Shown here: positions 16,942 through 25,431 of the stretch, in pieces
How positions within the stretch are numbered: position 1 is the stretch's first letter
How the letters are laid out: each line of letters starts with the position of its first letter
From: Pluralibacter sp.
GTDB taxonomy: Bacteria; Pseudomonadota; Gammaproteobacteria; Enterobacterales; Enterobacteriaceae
DNA length: 33,134 nucleotides
NCBI RefSeq assembly: GCF_019237635.1
Contig: NZ_JAFAGS010000134.1
Span: 1-33,134, forward strand
Direction: 5' to 3'
Notes under the pieces: generated by a model
Database searches by the model: none
Seen by the model: the letters and a program-made list of their open reading frames with translations, nothing else
What the model was told of the DNA's origin: nothing
Translations under genes and position numbers: made by a program

Positions 16942-16959
16942 CATCGCCCGGCGGCGTAA
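16915..16959 (+). pseudogene. 3'-terminal remnant of rhaR abutting rhaT
   Basis: These 15 codons encode [14 protein letters not shown] and a TAA at 16957-16959. They are in the same frame and have the same stop position as the end of intact rhaR ([14 protein letters not shown]). The stop touches the rhaT stop codon, where rhaR would end in the E. coli-like rhaR-rhaT order. I read it as the original rhaR tail left behind by the insertion. Confidence 0.85.
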
Positions 16960-17994
16960 TCAGTTTGCCATCCCGAGGCCAACAATGTTGGCGGCTATGA
17001 TGATCACCACGCAGCCCAGGCTCAACACGCTGACCGGACGGCGGCCGGCATTGTTCCACTCTTTGAGCACCAGCCCCACCAGACCGCCGCACAGCACGTA
17101 GAAGCTCATGTGCAGCATCCAGCTCATATAATCATATTGCGCCGGGATCCGGGCATGTCCCCAGGCGTAAAAGAAGAACTGCAGATACCACATCAGGCCG
17201 CCGAGCGCGGACAACAGAATATTGCTGATGATAAAGGGTTTTGCCAGTGAGAAGTCGGATTTTACCGACAAACCTGGCACTTTTGCCAGACGAATGAAGC
17301 AGAATCCGAGGTTGACCAGCGCGCCGCCGCCCATGATGACCACATAGCTGGGCAGGGCGACATACAGCGGGTCGACGCCCAGTGCCGCCGCCGCTTCGTG
17401 CATCGGTTTTGCCGCATTCATGGCAAACGACATACCGGCGGAAAAAATGCCGCACATAATGGCGAGCAGCAGCCCTTTTTTCAGATTGAACTCTTCCGCT
17501 TTGATGCCCATCTTGCGCTCTTTGAGCTGCCCGGCACGGGTGACTATCCCGACCCCAATCAGTGCAACCAGTACGCCGAGCAGCGTCATCCGGCCACCTT
17601 CGGTATGGATCAGTACATCAAAATTACCGTTAATGATCGGCGTCATCAGCGTACCGACAATAAGCGTAATGCCGATGGCGATACCGATGCCCATCGACAT
17701 ACCGAGATAGCGCATGGTGAGACCGTAATTGATATTCCCCACGCCCCACATCGCGCCAAACAGGAACACCGGGAGCAGTGTGGCGGCGTCAAAGGAACCG
17801 TAGTAGGCCCAGAAGTCGGGGAGCAGCATTGCGCTGATAGCCCAGGGAAGAATAAGCCAGGAGACGATACCGCCCACTGACCACATCGTTTCCCAGGACC
17901 AATGCTTTACTTTCTTGAAGGGGGCATAGAAACAGGCTGCACTGGCTGCGCCTATCAAATGCCAGAAAATACCCATCGTAATCGCGTGATTCAT
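16960..17994 (-). CDS. rhaT: L-rhamnose-proton symporter
   Basis: A 344-residue inner-membrane transporter, the same length as E. coli RhaT, taking up L-rhamnose with a proton. About ten membrane segments are evident. Near-identical stretches include [40 protein letters not shown], and [20 protein letters not shown]. The end, [10 protein letters not shown], is typical. In E. coli it converges directly with rhaR. Here the two are separated by the 7.2-kb module, apart from the rhaR remnant. It has its own promoter with a CRP site upstream and is expected to need RhaS. Confidence 0.97.
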   Translation of the reverse strand: MNHAITMGIFWHLIGAASAACFYAPFKKVKHWSWETMWSVGGIVSWLILPWAISAMLLPDFWAYYGSFDAATLLPVFLFGAMWGVGNINYGLTMRYLGMSMGIGIAIGITLIVGTLMTPIINGNFDVLIHTEGGRMTLLGVLVALIGVGIVTRAGQLKERKMGIKAEEFNLKKGLLLAIMCGIFSAGMSFAMNAAKPMHEAAAALGVDPLYVALPSYVVIMGGGALVNLGFCFIRLAKVPGLSVKSDFSLAKPFIISNILLSALGGLMWYLQFFFYAWGHARIPAQYDYMSWMLHMSFYVLCGGLVGLVLKEWNNAGRRPVSVLSLGCVVIIIAANIVGLGMAN

Positions 17995-18123
17995 ATTTTT
18001 ATCCTCATCGTTTTAGGTCGATGACTTTTTCATCTGACGTGATGAGTGTAAAAATTCGTCAATGGGTTAACCTTCCAGCCGTTGCCGCATAACCTAAATG
18101 GCTGGCAAAAAGCCCGTAAATGC

Positions 18124-18139
18124 ATTGAGCCAGCTCACA
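18124..18139 (-). promoter_or_regulatory. CRP site upstream of rhaT
   Basis: On the minus strand TGTGA-GCTGGC-TCAAT, with one perfect half and one partial half of the CRP consensus, about 130 bp before rhaT. This fits the cAMP-CRP dependence known for rhaT. Confidence 0.5.
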
Positions 18140-18187
18140 AAATCACCGTTGGTCGGGGGAGTGAAACCCCACGAAAACTACGGCATT

Positions 18188-18223
18188 GATAAGCATTTTC
18201 AATATCATTTAATTAACTATAAT
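18188..18223 (+). promoter_or_regulatory. sodA promoter with Fur box
   Basis: GATAAGCATTTTCAATATC (18188-18206) is close to the Fur consensus and nearly identical to the Fur site of the E. coli sodA promoter. It overlaps the -35 region. The -10 TATAAT is at 18218-18223. The following bases also match E. coli. Repression by Fur and induction by oxidative stress are expected from E. coli. Confidence 0.8.
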
Positions 18224-18281
18224 GAACCAACTGCTTACGCGGCGTTAACACCTTAGCCGCCCGATAATAATGGAGATGAAA

Positions 18282-18902
18282 ATGAGTTATACACTGCCAT
18301 CCCTGCCGTACGCATACGACGCTCTGGAGCCGCATTTCGACAAGCAGACGATGGAAATCCATCACACCAAACACCATCAGGCCTATATCAACAACGCTAA
18401 CGCGGCGCTGGAAAGCCTGCCGGAATTCGCCAGCCTGTCCGCTGAAGCGCTGATCGCTCAGCTGGATAAACTGCCAGCGGATAAGAAAACCGTGCTGCGC
18501 AACAACGCGGGCGGCCATGCTAACCACAGCCTGTTCTGGAAAGGTCTGAAAATCGGCACCACCCTGCAGGGCGACCTGAAGGCGGCTATCGAGCGCGATT
18601 TCGGCTCCGTGGACAGCTTCAAAGCGGAGTTTGAAAAAGCGGCCGCGACCCGTTTCGGCTCCGGCTGGGCGTGGCTGGTACTGAAAGGCGACAAGCTGGC
18701 TGTCGTCTCCACGGCAAACCAGGACTCCCCGCTGATGGGCGACGCGATTTCCGGCGCATCCGGCTTCCCGATTCTGGGCCTGGACGTCTGGGAACATGCC
18801 TACTACCTGAAATTCCAGAACCGTCGTCCGGACTACATCAAAGCCTTCTGGGACGTGGTGAACTGGGACGAAGCGGCTGCGCGTTTCGCGGCGAAAAAAT
18901 AA
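18282..18902 (+). CDS. sodA: Manganese superoxide dismutase
   Basis: A 206-residue cytoplasmic Mn-superoxide dismutase, the same length as E. coli SodA. It converts superoxide to hydrogen peroxide and oxygen. Metal ligands are at His27 ([11 protein letters not shown]), His82, and Asp168 and His172 in the [11 protein letters not shown] motif. The ATG encoding [15 protein letters not shown] is chosen over a frame starting 12 bases earlier because GGAG at 18272-18275 is correctly spaced. It is monocistronic, with its own Fur-box promoter and terminator. Confidence 0.98.
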   Translation: MSYTLPSLPYAYDALEPHFDKQTMEIHHTKHHQAYINNANAALESLPEFASLSAEALIAQLDKLPADKKTVLRNNAGGHANHSLFWKGLKIGTTLQGDLKAAIERDFGSVDSFKAEFEKAAATRFGSGWAWLVLKGDKLAVVSTANQDSPLMGDAISGASGFPILGLDVWEHAYYLKFQNRRPDYIKAFWDVVNWDEAAARFAAKK

Positions 18903-18941
18903 GGCCGCCAGGCACTAAGCCACGGTACTGCGGCAACCCGC

Positions 18942-18971
18942 AAACCCTGCTGACATCGGCAGGGTTTTTTT
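18942..18971 (+). terminator. sodA terminator
   Basis: AAACCCTGC (18942-18950) pairs with GCAGGGTTT (18959-18967), followed by a T run to 18971. Confidence 0.9.
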
Positions 18972-19108
18972 ACGTCTGTCGTACGGCAGGTGTGAGCTGG
19001 ATCAATATTGGAAACATTGATTCTATAAATATGAAATATAGTTTTAATTTGTAAGTGAGATCACTGTTCTCATGTCCTGTTGTGATTATTGTTTTCTGTA
19101 ACGATACA

Positions 19109-19127
19109 GATGAAACGCTGTTTTGTT
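19109..19127. promoter_or_regulatory. KdgR-type operator upstream of kdgT
   Basis: GATGAAACGCTGTTTTGTT matches 17 of 19 positions of the KdgR consensus as I recall it (AATRAAAYRNYGTTTYATT). A -10-like TATAAA starts at 19131. KdgR represses genes for 2-keto-3-deoxygluconate use, including kdgT. Confidence 0.65.
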
Positions 19128-19180
19128 TTCTATAAAAATACAAAATTAAGTTTATACAATAAGTTATTAGGATGGTGGGA

Positions 19181-20164
19181 ATGCAAATAAAACGTGCAAT
19201 TGAAAAAATCCCCGGCGGTATGATGCTCGTACCGCTGTTTCTTGGCGCGCTGTGTCATACCTTTTCGCCTGGTGCGGGTAAGTACCTTGGCTCCTTTACC
19301 AACGGTATGATCACCGGCACGGTGCCAATTCTGGCGGTGTGGTTTTTCTGCATGGGGGCGTCAATCAAGCTCAGTGCGACGGGGACCGTACTGCGTAAAT
19401 CCGGCACGCTGGTGGTCACCAAAATCGCGGTGGCGTGGGTAGTGGCGGCTGTTGCATCGCGCATTATTCCTGAGCACGGCGTTGAGGTCGGTTTCTTTGC
19501 CGGGCTGTCGACGCTGGCGCTGGTGGCCAGCATGGACATGACCAATGGCGGTCTGTATGCCTCCATCATGCAGCAGTATGGCACCAAAGAAGAGGCCGGG
19601 GCGTTTGTTCTGATGTCTCTGGAGTCCGGCCCGCTGATGACGATGGTCATCCTGGGAACAGCCGGTATCGCCTCGTTCGAGCCGCATGCGTTTGTCGGCG
19701 CGGTGCTGCCGTTCCTGATAGGCTTCCTGCTTGGCAACCTCGACCCTGAGCTGCGTGAATTCTTTGGTAAAGCGGTACAAACGCTGATCCCGTTCTTCGC
19801 CTTCGCGCTGGGCAACACCATCGATTTAAGCGTGATCGCCCAGACCGGTCTGCTGGGGATCCTGCTCGGTCTGGCAGTGATTGTGGTGACCGGCATTCCG
19901 CTGATTATCGCCGACAAGCTGATTGGCGGCGGCGACGGCACGGCGGGGATTGCCGCGTCCAGTTCCGCCGGGGCGGCGGTGGCGACACCGGTGCTGATTG
20001 CCGAAATGGTGCCTGCTTTTAAACCGATGGCGCCAGCGGCGACCTCGCTGGTTGCGACATCGGTTATCGTCACCTCGATTCTGGTGCCGATTATCACCTC
20101 TGTCTGGTCACGTAAGGTGAAAGCCGCGACGGCCGGGATAGACGTGCGGAACACGGTAAAATAG
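19181..20164 (+). CDS. kdgT: 2-keto-3-deoxygluconate permease
   Basis: A 327-residue inner-membrane symporter (same length as E. coli KdgT) that takes up 2-keto-3-deoxygluconate from pectin or uronate breakdown. The start [20 protein letters not shown] matches the family and has AGGA eight bases upstream. A start three codons earlier has no room for a ribosome site. About ten membrane segments are seen, along with stretches such as [20 protein letters not shown] and [21 protein letters not shown] KdgR-type operator lies in its promoter. It converges with a DapA-family lyase gene that has its own KdgR-type operator. Confidence 0.96.
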   Translation: MQIKRAIEKIPGGMMLVPLFLGALCHTFSPGAGKYLGSFTNGMITGTVPILAVWFFCMGASIKLSATGTVLRKSGTLVVTKIAVAWVVAAVASRIIPEHGVEVGFFAGLSTLALVASMDMTNGGLYASIMQQYGTKEEAGAFVLMSLESGPLMTMVILGTAGIASFEPHAFVGAVLPFLIGFLLGNLDPELREFFGKAVQTLIPFFAFALGNTIDLSVIAQTGLLGILLGLAVIVVTGIPLIIADKLIGGGDGTAGIAASSSAGAAVATPVLIAEMVPAFKPMAPAATSLVATSVIVTSILVPIITSVWSRKVKAATAGIDVRNTVK

Positions 20165-20179
20165 CGCCAGCCTGCGCTA

Positions 20180-20206
20180 AAAAAGCCTCACGCTGTGAGG
20201 CTTTTT
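20180..20206. terminator. Bidirectional terminator between kdgT and the lyase gene
   Basis: AAAAAGCCTCAC (20180-20191) pairs with GTGAGGCTTTTT (20195-20206) around a 3-base loop, giving an A/T tract on both sides. This suits the two convergent genes. Confidence 0.9.
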
Positions 20207-20211
20207 GCGTT

Positions 20212-21105
20212 TTAGCGGATGCCGAACTGGCGGTCGACCTGCTGTGCCTGTTCAGGGCTCAGCGCGCCGCCCGCGTTACGTGACGTCGCAGTGCAATAGC
20301 CGAACTTGCGGGACACGACGGTTTTGATGGTGGTGACGAAGTCATCGCCGATGGCGTAGATAGCCATATAGCGTCCGATATCGCGCTGAGCGTGGGTCAG
20401 CGCATGCTGATCGCTCTGTTTCCAGGCCTCCCGCGCTTTGACAAACAGCTCTGGCATCACGTTGTTCAGACCGGAAATGACGCCCGCGCCGCCAGCCATC
20501 AGGTTGGGAATAAAGTATTCGTCATAGCCTGACAGCACCGCGAAATCCGGGCGAATGTCCTGGGTGGCGAGGATGATGTTGCGGGTGTGAGACTGGCAGT
20601 CCACGGTGTCCTTAATACCCGCAAAGTGAGGAAACTCGGCGGCAAGCGTCGCGACGATTTCCGGCGTAATATCACACCCGGTGCGCGCCGGGAAATTGTA
20701 GGCGAACCATTTTCCTTCCAGCCGCTCGCCAACCCGACGAAAGTAGCTCAACACCTGGGCTGCGGTCTGGCCGTAGTAGTACGGCGGCAGCACCATCACC
20801 GCATCGTACCCTGTCTGGTAAGCTTCCTGAGCCATCAACAGCACGTCGCTAAAGCAGGTCGACGAGACGTTGGCGACCATCGTCAGGGGCGACATGGACC
20901 GCGCTTTGCGGATGAGCGTAATGCGTTCCTCCAGCGACAACGAGGCGAACTCGCCGATGCTGCCCATCAGCAAAATGACGTCGATACGGGCCTCGGTCAG
21001 CCGCGCAAGATGCTGCGCCAGCCCGCTAAAATCAATGCTGCCTTTACTGTCCATGGGGGTAATCGAGGGGCACCATACACCGGTAAAACGAAGAGGACTG
21101 GTCAC
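20212..21105 (-). CDS. DapA/NanA-family lyase, probable 2-keto-3-deoxygluconate aldolase (YagE/YjhH-like)
   Basis: A 297-residue class I aldolase of the DHDPS/N-acetylneuraminate lyase family. The Schiff-base lysine is Lys165 (FAGIKDTVD), the partner tyrosine is Tyr136 (FAYNFPARTG), and the pyruvate-binding loop is GSIGEFASL at residues 48-56. Its motifs YNFPARTG and GIKDTVD, and LSGYDEYFIPNLMAGG, resemble E. coli YagE, which splits 2-keto-3-deoxygluconate to pyruvate and glyceraldehyde. The neighbouring kdgT and a KdgR-type operator in its own promoter support the same substrate. It is not present between kdgT and yiiM in E. coli. Another 2-keto-3-deoxy sugar acid remains possible. Confidence 0.82.
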   Translation of the reverse strand: MTSPLRFTGVWCPSITPMDSKGSIDFSGLAQHLARLTEARIDVILLMGSIGEFASLSLEERITLIRKARSMSPLTMVANVSSTCFSDVLLMAQEAYQTGYDAVMVLPPYYYGQTAAQVLSYFRRVGERLEGKWFAYNFPARTGCDITPEIVATLAAEFPHFAGIKDTVDCQSHTRNIILATQDIRPDFAVLSGYDEYFIPNLMAGGAGVISGLNNVMPELFVKAREAWKQSDQHALTHAQRDIGRYMAIYAIGDDFVTTIKTVVSRKFGYCTATSRNAGGALSPEQAQQVDRQFGIR

Positions 21106-21121
21106 ATCGGTAACTCCTTAT

Positions 21122-21140
21122 AATGAAATGGCGTTTTATT
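21122..21140. promoter_or_regulatory. KdgR-type operator upstream of the lyase gene
   Basis: AATGAAATGGCGTTTTATT fits every position of the KdgR consensus as I recall it (AATRAAAYRNYGTTTYATT). It lies 16 bp upstream of the lyase ATG, in a position to repress it. Confidence 0.65.
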
Positions 21141-21250
21141 TTCATTAATGGATACCATGAATATCGCAGCAACAGGTTTACGTATGTCGCATTTTGCGCA
21201 GTTTGTATGCAAAAATAGGAGCAAATGACGTCGATGCCTGAGGAGGGAAG

Positions 21251-21925
21251 ATGCATTATCCGGTTGACGTATTTACGGGCCGCGTACGCGACTACGCAGG
21301 CCGCAGGCCAAGCGCTATCGTCAAAGTTCAGGTGGACGGCGAGCTGACGCTGACTGACTCTGGCCTGGTCGGCGACGAGCAGGCGGAAAAGGCCTGGCAC
21401 GGCGGCCCCGATCGGGCGCTGTGCCACTACCCGCGAGAGCACTATGCGGACTGGGCGCGTGAATTTCCTGAGCAGGCCGACCTCTTTTTCGCGCCGGCAT
21501 TTGGCGAGAATCTGTCCACCACAGGGCTGACGGAGAAAAACGTGTATATCGGCGACATTTTTCGCTGGGGCGGGGCGCTCATCCAGGTAACCCAGCCGCG
21601 TTCGCCGTGCTTTAAGCTTAACGACCATTTCGGGATCAGCGATTTATCGTCGTTAATGCAAACCCGCGGGCGGGTCGGCTGGCTGTACCGGGTGATTGCC
21701 GGTGGGCCGGTGTCCAGCGAACAGCCGCTGGAGCTGGCGTCTCGCCTGAGCGACGTGTCGGTTTATGAAGCCGCGGCCATTGCCTGGCATATGCCGTTTG
21801 ATGACGATCGGTATCACCGCCTGCTGTCGGCGGCGGGACTGTCGGTGAGTTGGTCGCGTACCATGCAAAAGCGGCGGATAAGCGGAGTGATTGAGGATAA
21901 TTCCCGGCGGTTATGGGGCAAATGA
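21251..21925 (+). CDS. yiiM: YiiM, MOSC-domain molybdenum-cofactor protein (6-N-hydroxylaminopurine resistance)
   Basis: A 224-residue cytoplasmic protein, with a MOSC domain at about 20-165 and a C-terminal three-helix (3-alpha) domain. In E. coli, YiiM uses a molybdenum cofactor to reduce N-hydroxylated bases such as 6-N-hydroxylaminopurine. The cofactor cysteine is Cys120 in VTQPRSPCFKL. The conserved KAWHGGPDRALCHYPREHY and FGENLSTTGL are also present. An AGGAGG-like site precedes the ATG. It is convergent with cpxA, as in E. coli. Confidence 0.95.
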   Translation: MHYPVDVFTGRVRDYAGRRPSAIVKVQVDGELTLTDSGLVGDEQAEKAWHGGPDRALCHYPREHYADWAREFPEQADLFFAPAFGENLSTTGLTEKNVYIGDIFRWGGALIQVTQPRSPCFKLNDHFGISDLSSLMQTRGRVGWLYRVIAGGPVSSEQPLELASRLSDVSVYEAAAIAWHMPFDDDRYHRLLSAAGLSVSWSRTMQKRRISGVIEDNSRRLWGK

Positions 21926-21928
21926 TTC

Positions 21929-21956
21929 TCCCCTCTCCGGTAAAAAGGAGAGGGGA
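21929..21956. terminator. Hairpin between convergent yiiM and cpxA
   Basis: A 10-bp stem (TCCCCTCTCC 21929-21938 with GGAGAGGGGA 21947-21956) sits around an 8-base loop. It lies just after the yiiM stop and six bases before the cpxA stop. Confidence 0.6.
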
Positions 21957-21961
21957 AGTCT

Positions 21962-23335
21962 TCAGTCCCGCTTATACAGCGGCAGCCAGAGCGTTAAGCG
22001 CAGACCGCCCAGCGGGCTGTCGTCGGCTTTCACCCAACCGCGGTGCTGCTGCATGGCGGTTTCGACAATCGCCAGACCCAGCCCGGTGCCGCCGGACTCG
22101 CGATCGCGCGCCTCGTCGGTCCGGTAGAACGGACGGAAAATATGTTCCCTGTCTTCCGGACTTACGCCCGGGCCGTCGTCATCGACGTTAACGGTAATCC
22201 CGTCTTTATCCACCGAGAAGCTGACCGAGATTTTGGTGTGCGAGTAACGCAGGGCGTTACGCACAATGTTCTCCAGCGCGCTCTCCAGGGCGTTCGGGTT
22301 GCCGTACAGCGGCCACGGCCCCGGTGGGTATTCCACGGTGAACGATTTCCCCACCTGTTCAGCTTCAAACGCGGCGTTGTCCAGCACCTCGTTCCAGATC
22401 TGATTGGCTTTCATCGTTTCGCTGACCAGCGCGTTTTTCGCCTGATTACGCGACATTACCAGCAGATCGTTGATCATACTGTCCAGCCGATGGGCTTCGG
22501 TCTCGATACGTTCCAGTTCTTTGCTTTCCCCGGCCCGACGACGCAGCAGGGCGGTGCCCAGTTGAAGGCGAGTGAGCGGCGTGCGAAGTTCGTGGGAAAT
22601 ATCCGACAGCAGGCGCTGCTGCGAGGTCATCATCCGCTCCAGCGCCGTCACCATCTGGTTGAAGCTCGCGCCTGCGGCGAGAAATTCCTGCGGCCCGGCC
22701 TCGAGTTCAGGATGCTGACGCAGGTTGCCTTGCGCCACTTCATCGGCGGCGTTTTTCAGCTTACGCGCCGGTTTCGCCAGGCTCCACGCCAGCCAGAGCA
22801 GCAGCGGAGAACTGACCAGCATTGTGACAATAAGCAGTAGCAGAGGGCGGTCAAACAGCAGGTTGATAAAATCGGATTGCGAGGTGCTCGCCGGACGAAT
22901 CAGGTACAGCTGGTAGTTGTCTTCCCCGTCACGAACGGAGAACGGCCCGACCATTTCTACCCGGCCATAGCGTTTTTTCTGCGGATGATCCGAGTTATCG
23001 GACTGGCCGATAAAGTTACGAATGATCTGCATTTCGTTGCGTTCTGCACCGATCACGCGGCCTTCGCTGGTCACCAGCAGCAGGCGTTGCCCCGGCGGCG
23101 CCCATTTATCGATGGCGCGGAACAGGCGACGCCACCACATCAAATCGTTGGGTGGGTCGTTCGCCAGTTCAGCTTCAACGTGTTGTTCAATCATCAGCCC
23201 CTGACGCTGTTCGCTGTCCAGCAGTTCAGTCATCTGGCGCGAATCGAGCTTCGGTAGCATCAGCACCAGCATCAGCACCAGTGCCAGGGTTAACCAGAAG
23301 ATGGCAAAGATGCGTGCTGTCAAACTTCCTATCAT
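21962..23335 (-). CDS. cpxA: CpxA, envelope-stress sensor histidine kinase
   Basis: A 457-residue inner-membrane sensor kinase, the same length as in E. coli. Layout: membrane helix 1 at about 8-29, a periplasmic sensor at about 30-163, membrane helix 2 at about 164-184, HAMP at about 185-237, the phospho-acceptor His248 in SDISHELRTPLTRLQ, then the ATPase domain with N box (ENIVRNALRYS), DDDGPGVSPEDR and GGTGLGLAIV. It senses envelope protein misfolding and phosphorylates CpxR. The gene overlaps cpxR by four bases (ATGA) and is translationally coupled. Confidence 0.98.
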   Translation of the reverse strand: MIGSLTARIFAIFWLTLALVLMLVLMLPKLDSRQMTELLDSEQRQGLMIEQHVEAELANDPPNDLMWWRRLFRAIDKWAPPGQRLLLVTSEGRVIGAERNEMQIIRNFIGQSDNSDHPQKKRYGRVEMVGPFSVRDGEDNYQLYLIRPASTSQSDFINLLFDRPLLLLIVTMLVSSPLLLWLAWSLAKPARKLKNAADEVAQGNLRQHPELEAGPQEFLAAGASFNQMVTALERMMTSQQRLLSDISHELRTPLTRLQLGTALLRRRAGESKELERIETEAHRLDSMINDLLVMSRNQAKNALVSETMKANQIWNEVLDNAAFEAEQVGKSFTVEYPPGPWPLYGNPNALESALENIVRNALRYSHTKISVSFSVDKDGITVNVDDDGPGVSPEDREHIFRPFYRTDEARDRESGGTGLGLAIVETAMQQHRGWVKADDSPLGGLRLTLWLPLYKRD

Positions 23336-24030
23336 GAAGCGGATACCATCAGATAGCCGCGGCCGCGCAGGGTTTTAAACCAGGGATGACCATCTTTCCG
23401 CTCCGGCAACTTACGGCGCAGGTTAGAGATGTGCATGTCGATTGCGCGATCAAACGGCGTCAGGCGCTTGCCCAGCACTTCCTGGCTCAGGTGTTCACGG
23501 GAAACCACTTGGCCGAGATGCTGCGCCAGCAGGTACAGCAGCGTGAACTCGGTGCCGGTAAGCTCAAGCGTAGTGCCGTCGAAGCTGGCTTCCTGACGAC
23601 CCGGATTGAGGCTCAGGGCGTCGACTTCCAGCGTCGGCGAACCGGTTTCGTTGTTTTGCTGCTGCTCGCTCCAGTGAGAACGGCGCAGAATAGCGCGAAT
23701 ACGCGCGACCAGTTCGCGATCGTTAAACGGTTTTGGTAAATAGTCGTCCGCGCCCAGCTCAAGGCCGAGTACGCGATCCAGTTCGCTGCCGCGCGCGGTC
23801 AGCATAATTACCGGTGTCTGGTGTGTCTGGCGAAGCTCTTTAAGGGTATCAATACCGTTTTTCTTCGGCATCATCACGTCGAGCAAAAGCAGGTCAATGC
23901 TGTCATCGAGAAGCGCCAGCGCCTGTTCCCCGTCATGGGCAACGAGCACGTCAAAGCCTTCCATATCAAGCAATTCCTTCAACAGGGAGGTGAGCTCCCG
24001 GTCATCATCAACTAACAGGATTTTATTCAT
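23332..24030 (-). CDS. cpxR: CpxR, OmpR-family response regulator
   Basis: A 232-residue response regulator with a receiver domain at 1-120 (phospho-acceptor Asp51 in LLLLDVMMPKKNG, acidic pocket DDD at 8-10, Lys in LPKPF) and an OmpR-type winged helix at about 130-230 (FDRAIDMHISNLRRKLPERK, then TLRGRGYLMV). It activates envelope-stress genes such as cpxP, divergent at 150 bp. The CpxR box in that gap serves both directions, giving autoregulation. Confidence 0.98.
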   Translation of the reverse strand: MNKILLVDDDRELTSLLKELLDMEGFDVLVAHDGEQALALLDDSIDLLLLDVMMPKKNGIDTLKELRQTHQTPVIMLTARGSELDRVLGLELGADDYLPKPFNDRELVARIRAILRRSHWSEQQQNNETGSPTLEVDALSLNPGRQEASFDGTTLELTGTEFTLLYLLAQHLGQVVSREHLSQEVLGKRLTPFDRAIDMHISNLRRKLPERKDGHPWFKTLRGRGYLMVSAS

Positions 24031-24085
24031 TGATTAAATACCTCCGAGGCAGAAATTACGTCATCAAGGCTCGCTAATCCATGAC

Positions 24086-24100
24086 TTTACGTTGTTTTAC
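24086..24100. promoter_or_regulatory. CpxR box between cpxR and cpxP
   Basis: On the minus strand GTAAA-ACAAC-GTAAA, a perfect match to the CpxR consensus GTAAA-N5-GTAAA. Confidence 0.9.
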
Positions 24101-24180
24101 ACCCCCTGACGCATGTTTGCAGCCTGAATCGTAGACTGTCTCTCGTTGAATCGCGACACAAAAGTTTTTGGGAGCAAGTG

Positions 24181-24684
24181 ATGCGCAAAGTTACCGCTGC
24201 CGTCATGGCCTCAACACTGGCGCTCACTGCGTATTGCCAGGCTGCTGAAGTCGTCACCGGCGTTAACTGGCACCCCACCGATGTGGAAATGCAGCGCAGC
24301 AGCCAGAGCCATATGTTTGACGGCATAAGTTTAACCGAACATCAGCGCCAACAGATGCGGGATCTTATGCAACGTGCGCGGCACGACCAACCGCCTGTTG
24401 ATGTTAGCGAAATGGAGACAATGCATCGCCTTGTCACCGCAGACAAATTTGATGAAACCGCTGTCCGCGCTCAGGCAGAAAAGATGGCGCAGGAACAGGT
24501 TGCCCGCCAGGTTGAAATGGCGAAAGTTCGCAACCAGATGTATCGCCTGTTAACGCCAGAGCAGCAAGCGGTTTTGAACGAGAAGCACCAGCAACGAATG
24601 GATCAGTTGCGTGAGGTTGCACGGATGCAGCAAGACTCAACCAGCACCTTATTGAGTAGTAGCAGTACCCGACGTACCCAGTAA
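24181..24684 (+). CDS. cpxP: CpxP, periplasmic inhibitor of the Cpx response
   Basis: A 167-residue periplasmic protein that binds CpxA to damp the response and helps deliver misfolded pilins to DegP. The start is set at the ATG at 24181, with GGAG six bases upstream. The GTG one codon earlier is too close. A signal peptide covers residues 1-22 (cut after CQAA). Two LTxxQ motifs are seen ([12 protein letters not shown] and [11 protein letters not shown]), with a long alpha-helical body between them. Its 3' UTR carries the CpxQ sRNA. The C-terminus differs from E. coli but is Ser/Thr rich, as there. Confidence 0.95.
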   Translation: MRKVTAAVMASTLALTAYCQAAEVVTGVNWHPTDVEMQRSSQSHMFDGISLTEHQRQQMRDLMQRARHDQPPVDVSEMETMHRLVTADKFDETAVRAQAEKMAQEQVARQVEMAKVRNQMYRLLTPEQQAVLNEKHQQRMDQLREVARMQQDSTSTLLSSSSTRRTQ

Positions 24685-24693
24685 CAAACCCTG

Positions 24694-24751
24694 TTTTCCT
24701 TGCCATAGACACCATCCCTGTCTTCCCCCACATGATGTGGGGGTTTTTTTT
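24694..24751 (+). ncRNA. cpxQ: CpxQ small RNA, from the cpxP 3' UTR
   Basis: About 58 bases beginning TTTTCCTTGCC after the cpxP stop and ending at its terminator match the E. coli CpxQ sRNA as I recall it. CpxQ is released from cpxP mRNA by RNase E and, with Hfq, represses inner-membrane protein mRNAs. The 5' end is estimated from E. coli. Confidence 0.75.
24725..24751 (+). terminator. cpxP/CpxQ terminator
   Basis: An 8-bp stem (CCCCCACA 24725-24732 with TGTGGGGG 24736-24743) is followed by eight T residues. Confidence 0.9.
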
Positions 24752-24752
24752 A

Positions 24753-25187
24753 TCAAAAATTCAGACCTTCAGCGGTTGATGCAACAACCGTTTTCAGCCG
24801 TTCTAACACGACAGGCCATCCTTTGCGCATCCCTTCGTAAGCCGCCATTCCTTGCGGGGTATCCACGTTAAACCCGTTGTGTTCAAGGGATACTCGGGTG
24901 CCATTGCTTTTCGTTTCAGGGGTCAGGCGCCAGGTGATAGTCGTGTCCAGCGTACCGATTGCAAAGCTGAAGGCAAACACATGCTCAGGTTCCACCGCAA
25001 TCACTTCACAGGGTTGTAATCCCCACGCACCCATATCCAGCGTGAAGCGGTGTCCTTGTTGCGCGCGTATGTCGCCTGCGGCCCACCATTGCGCATGAAG
25101 GGTCGGGTCTGTGAGCGCCTTCCAGATACAGGCAGGAGGATATGCCATGACGTCTGTCAGTTGGATAATGCCACGTTCGTTCTTCAT
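24753..25187 (-). CDS. SRPBCC (AHSA1-type) domain protein
   Basis: A 144-residue single-domain protein of the START/Bet v1-like SRPBCC superfamily, activator-of-Hsp90-ATPase-like subgroup. The pattern seen is PPACIWKALTDPTLHAQWWA at the start, then FSFAIGTLDTTITWRLTPE, then NGTRVSLEHNGFN and the closing helix GMRKGWPVVLERLKTVV. Such proteins bind hydrophobic ligands, and this copy's ligand and role are unknown. It is inserted between cpxP and fieF, which are neighbours in E. coli, and shares the terminator region with cpxP in a convergent layout. The start is the ATG encoding MKNERGIIQLTDVM. Confidence 0.82.
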   Translation of the reverse strand: MKNERGIIQLTDVMAYPPACIWKALTDPTLHAQWWAAGDIRAQQGHRFTLDMGAWGLQPCEVIAVEPEHVFAFSFAIGTLDTTITWRLTPETKSNGTRVSLEHNGFNVDTPQGMAAYEGMRKGWPVVLERLKTVVASTAEGLNF

Positions 25188-25399
25188 ATCAGTCGCCTCA
25201 GAAGTTACAGGAAGGTTGTCAAAAATTAGATTGTGTTAACGCAGGAGGTCATTAACACATTTCGGTACCGCACAGGGACATTTCTCTGTCCAAAAAGAAA
25301 CGCGACCAGCCAGGAGTCACTGAACGCTTACCGTCATGACAGCCTTTTCCTCTTTATACCGCGTTGTGCTGTCTGCGATTTCCTGCCATCTAATTCCGC

Positions 25400-25405
25400 T
25401 ATACT
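25400..25405 (+). promoter_or_regulatory. Putative -10 of the fieF promoter
   Basis: TATACT, 26 bases before the fieF ATG. A -35 is not clear. Confidence 0.4.
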
Positions 25406-25431
25406 ACCCGCAGATGACAGCAGGAGTGTTT

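Noticed and set aside
9714-16959. Composite transposon or integrative element as the carrier of the PTS module
   Set aside because: The flanking 28-bp repeat comes from rhaR itself. There are no IS ends, transposase, integrase or tRNA within or beside the insert.
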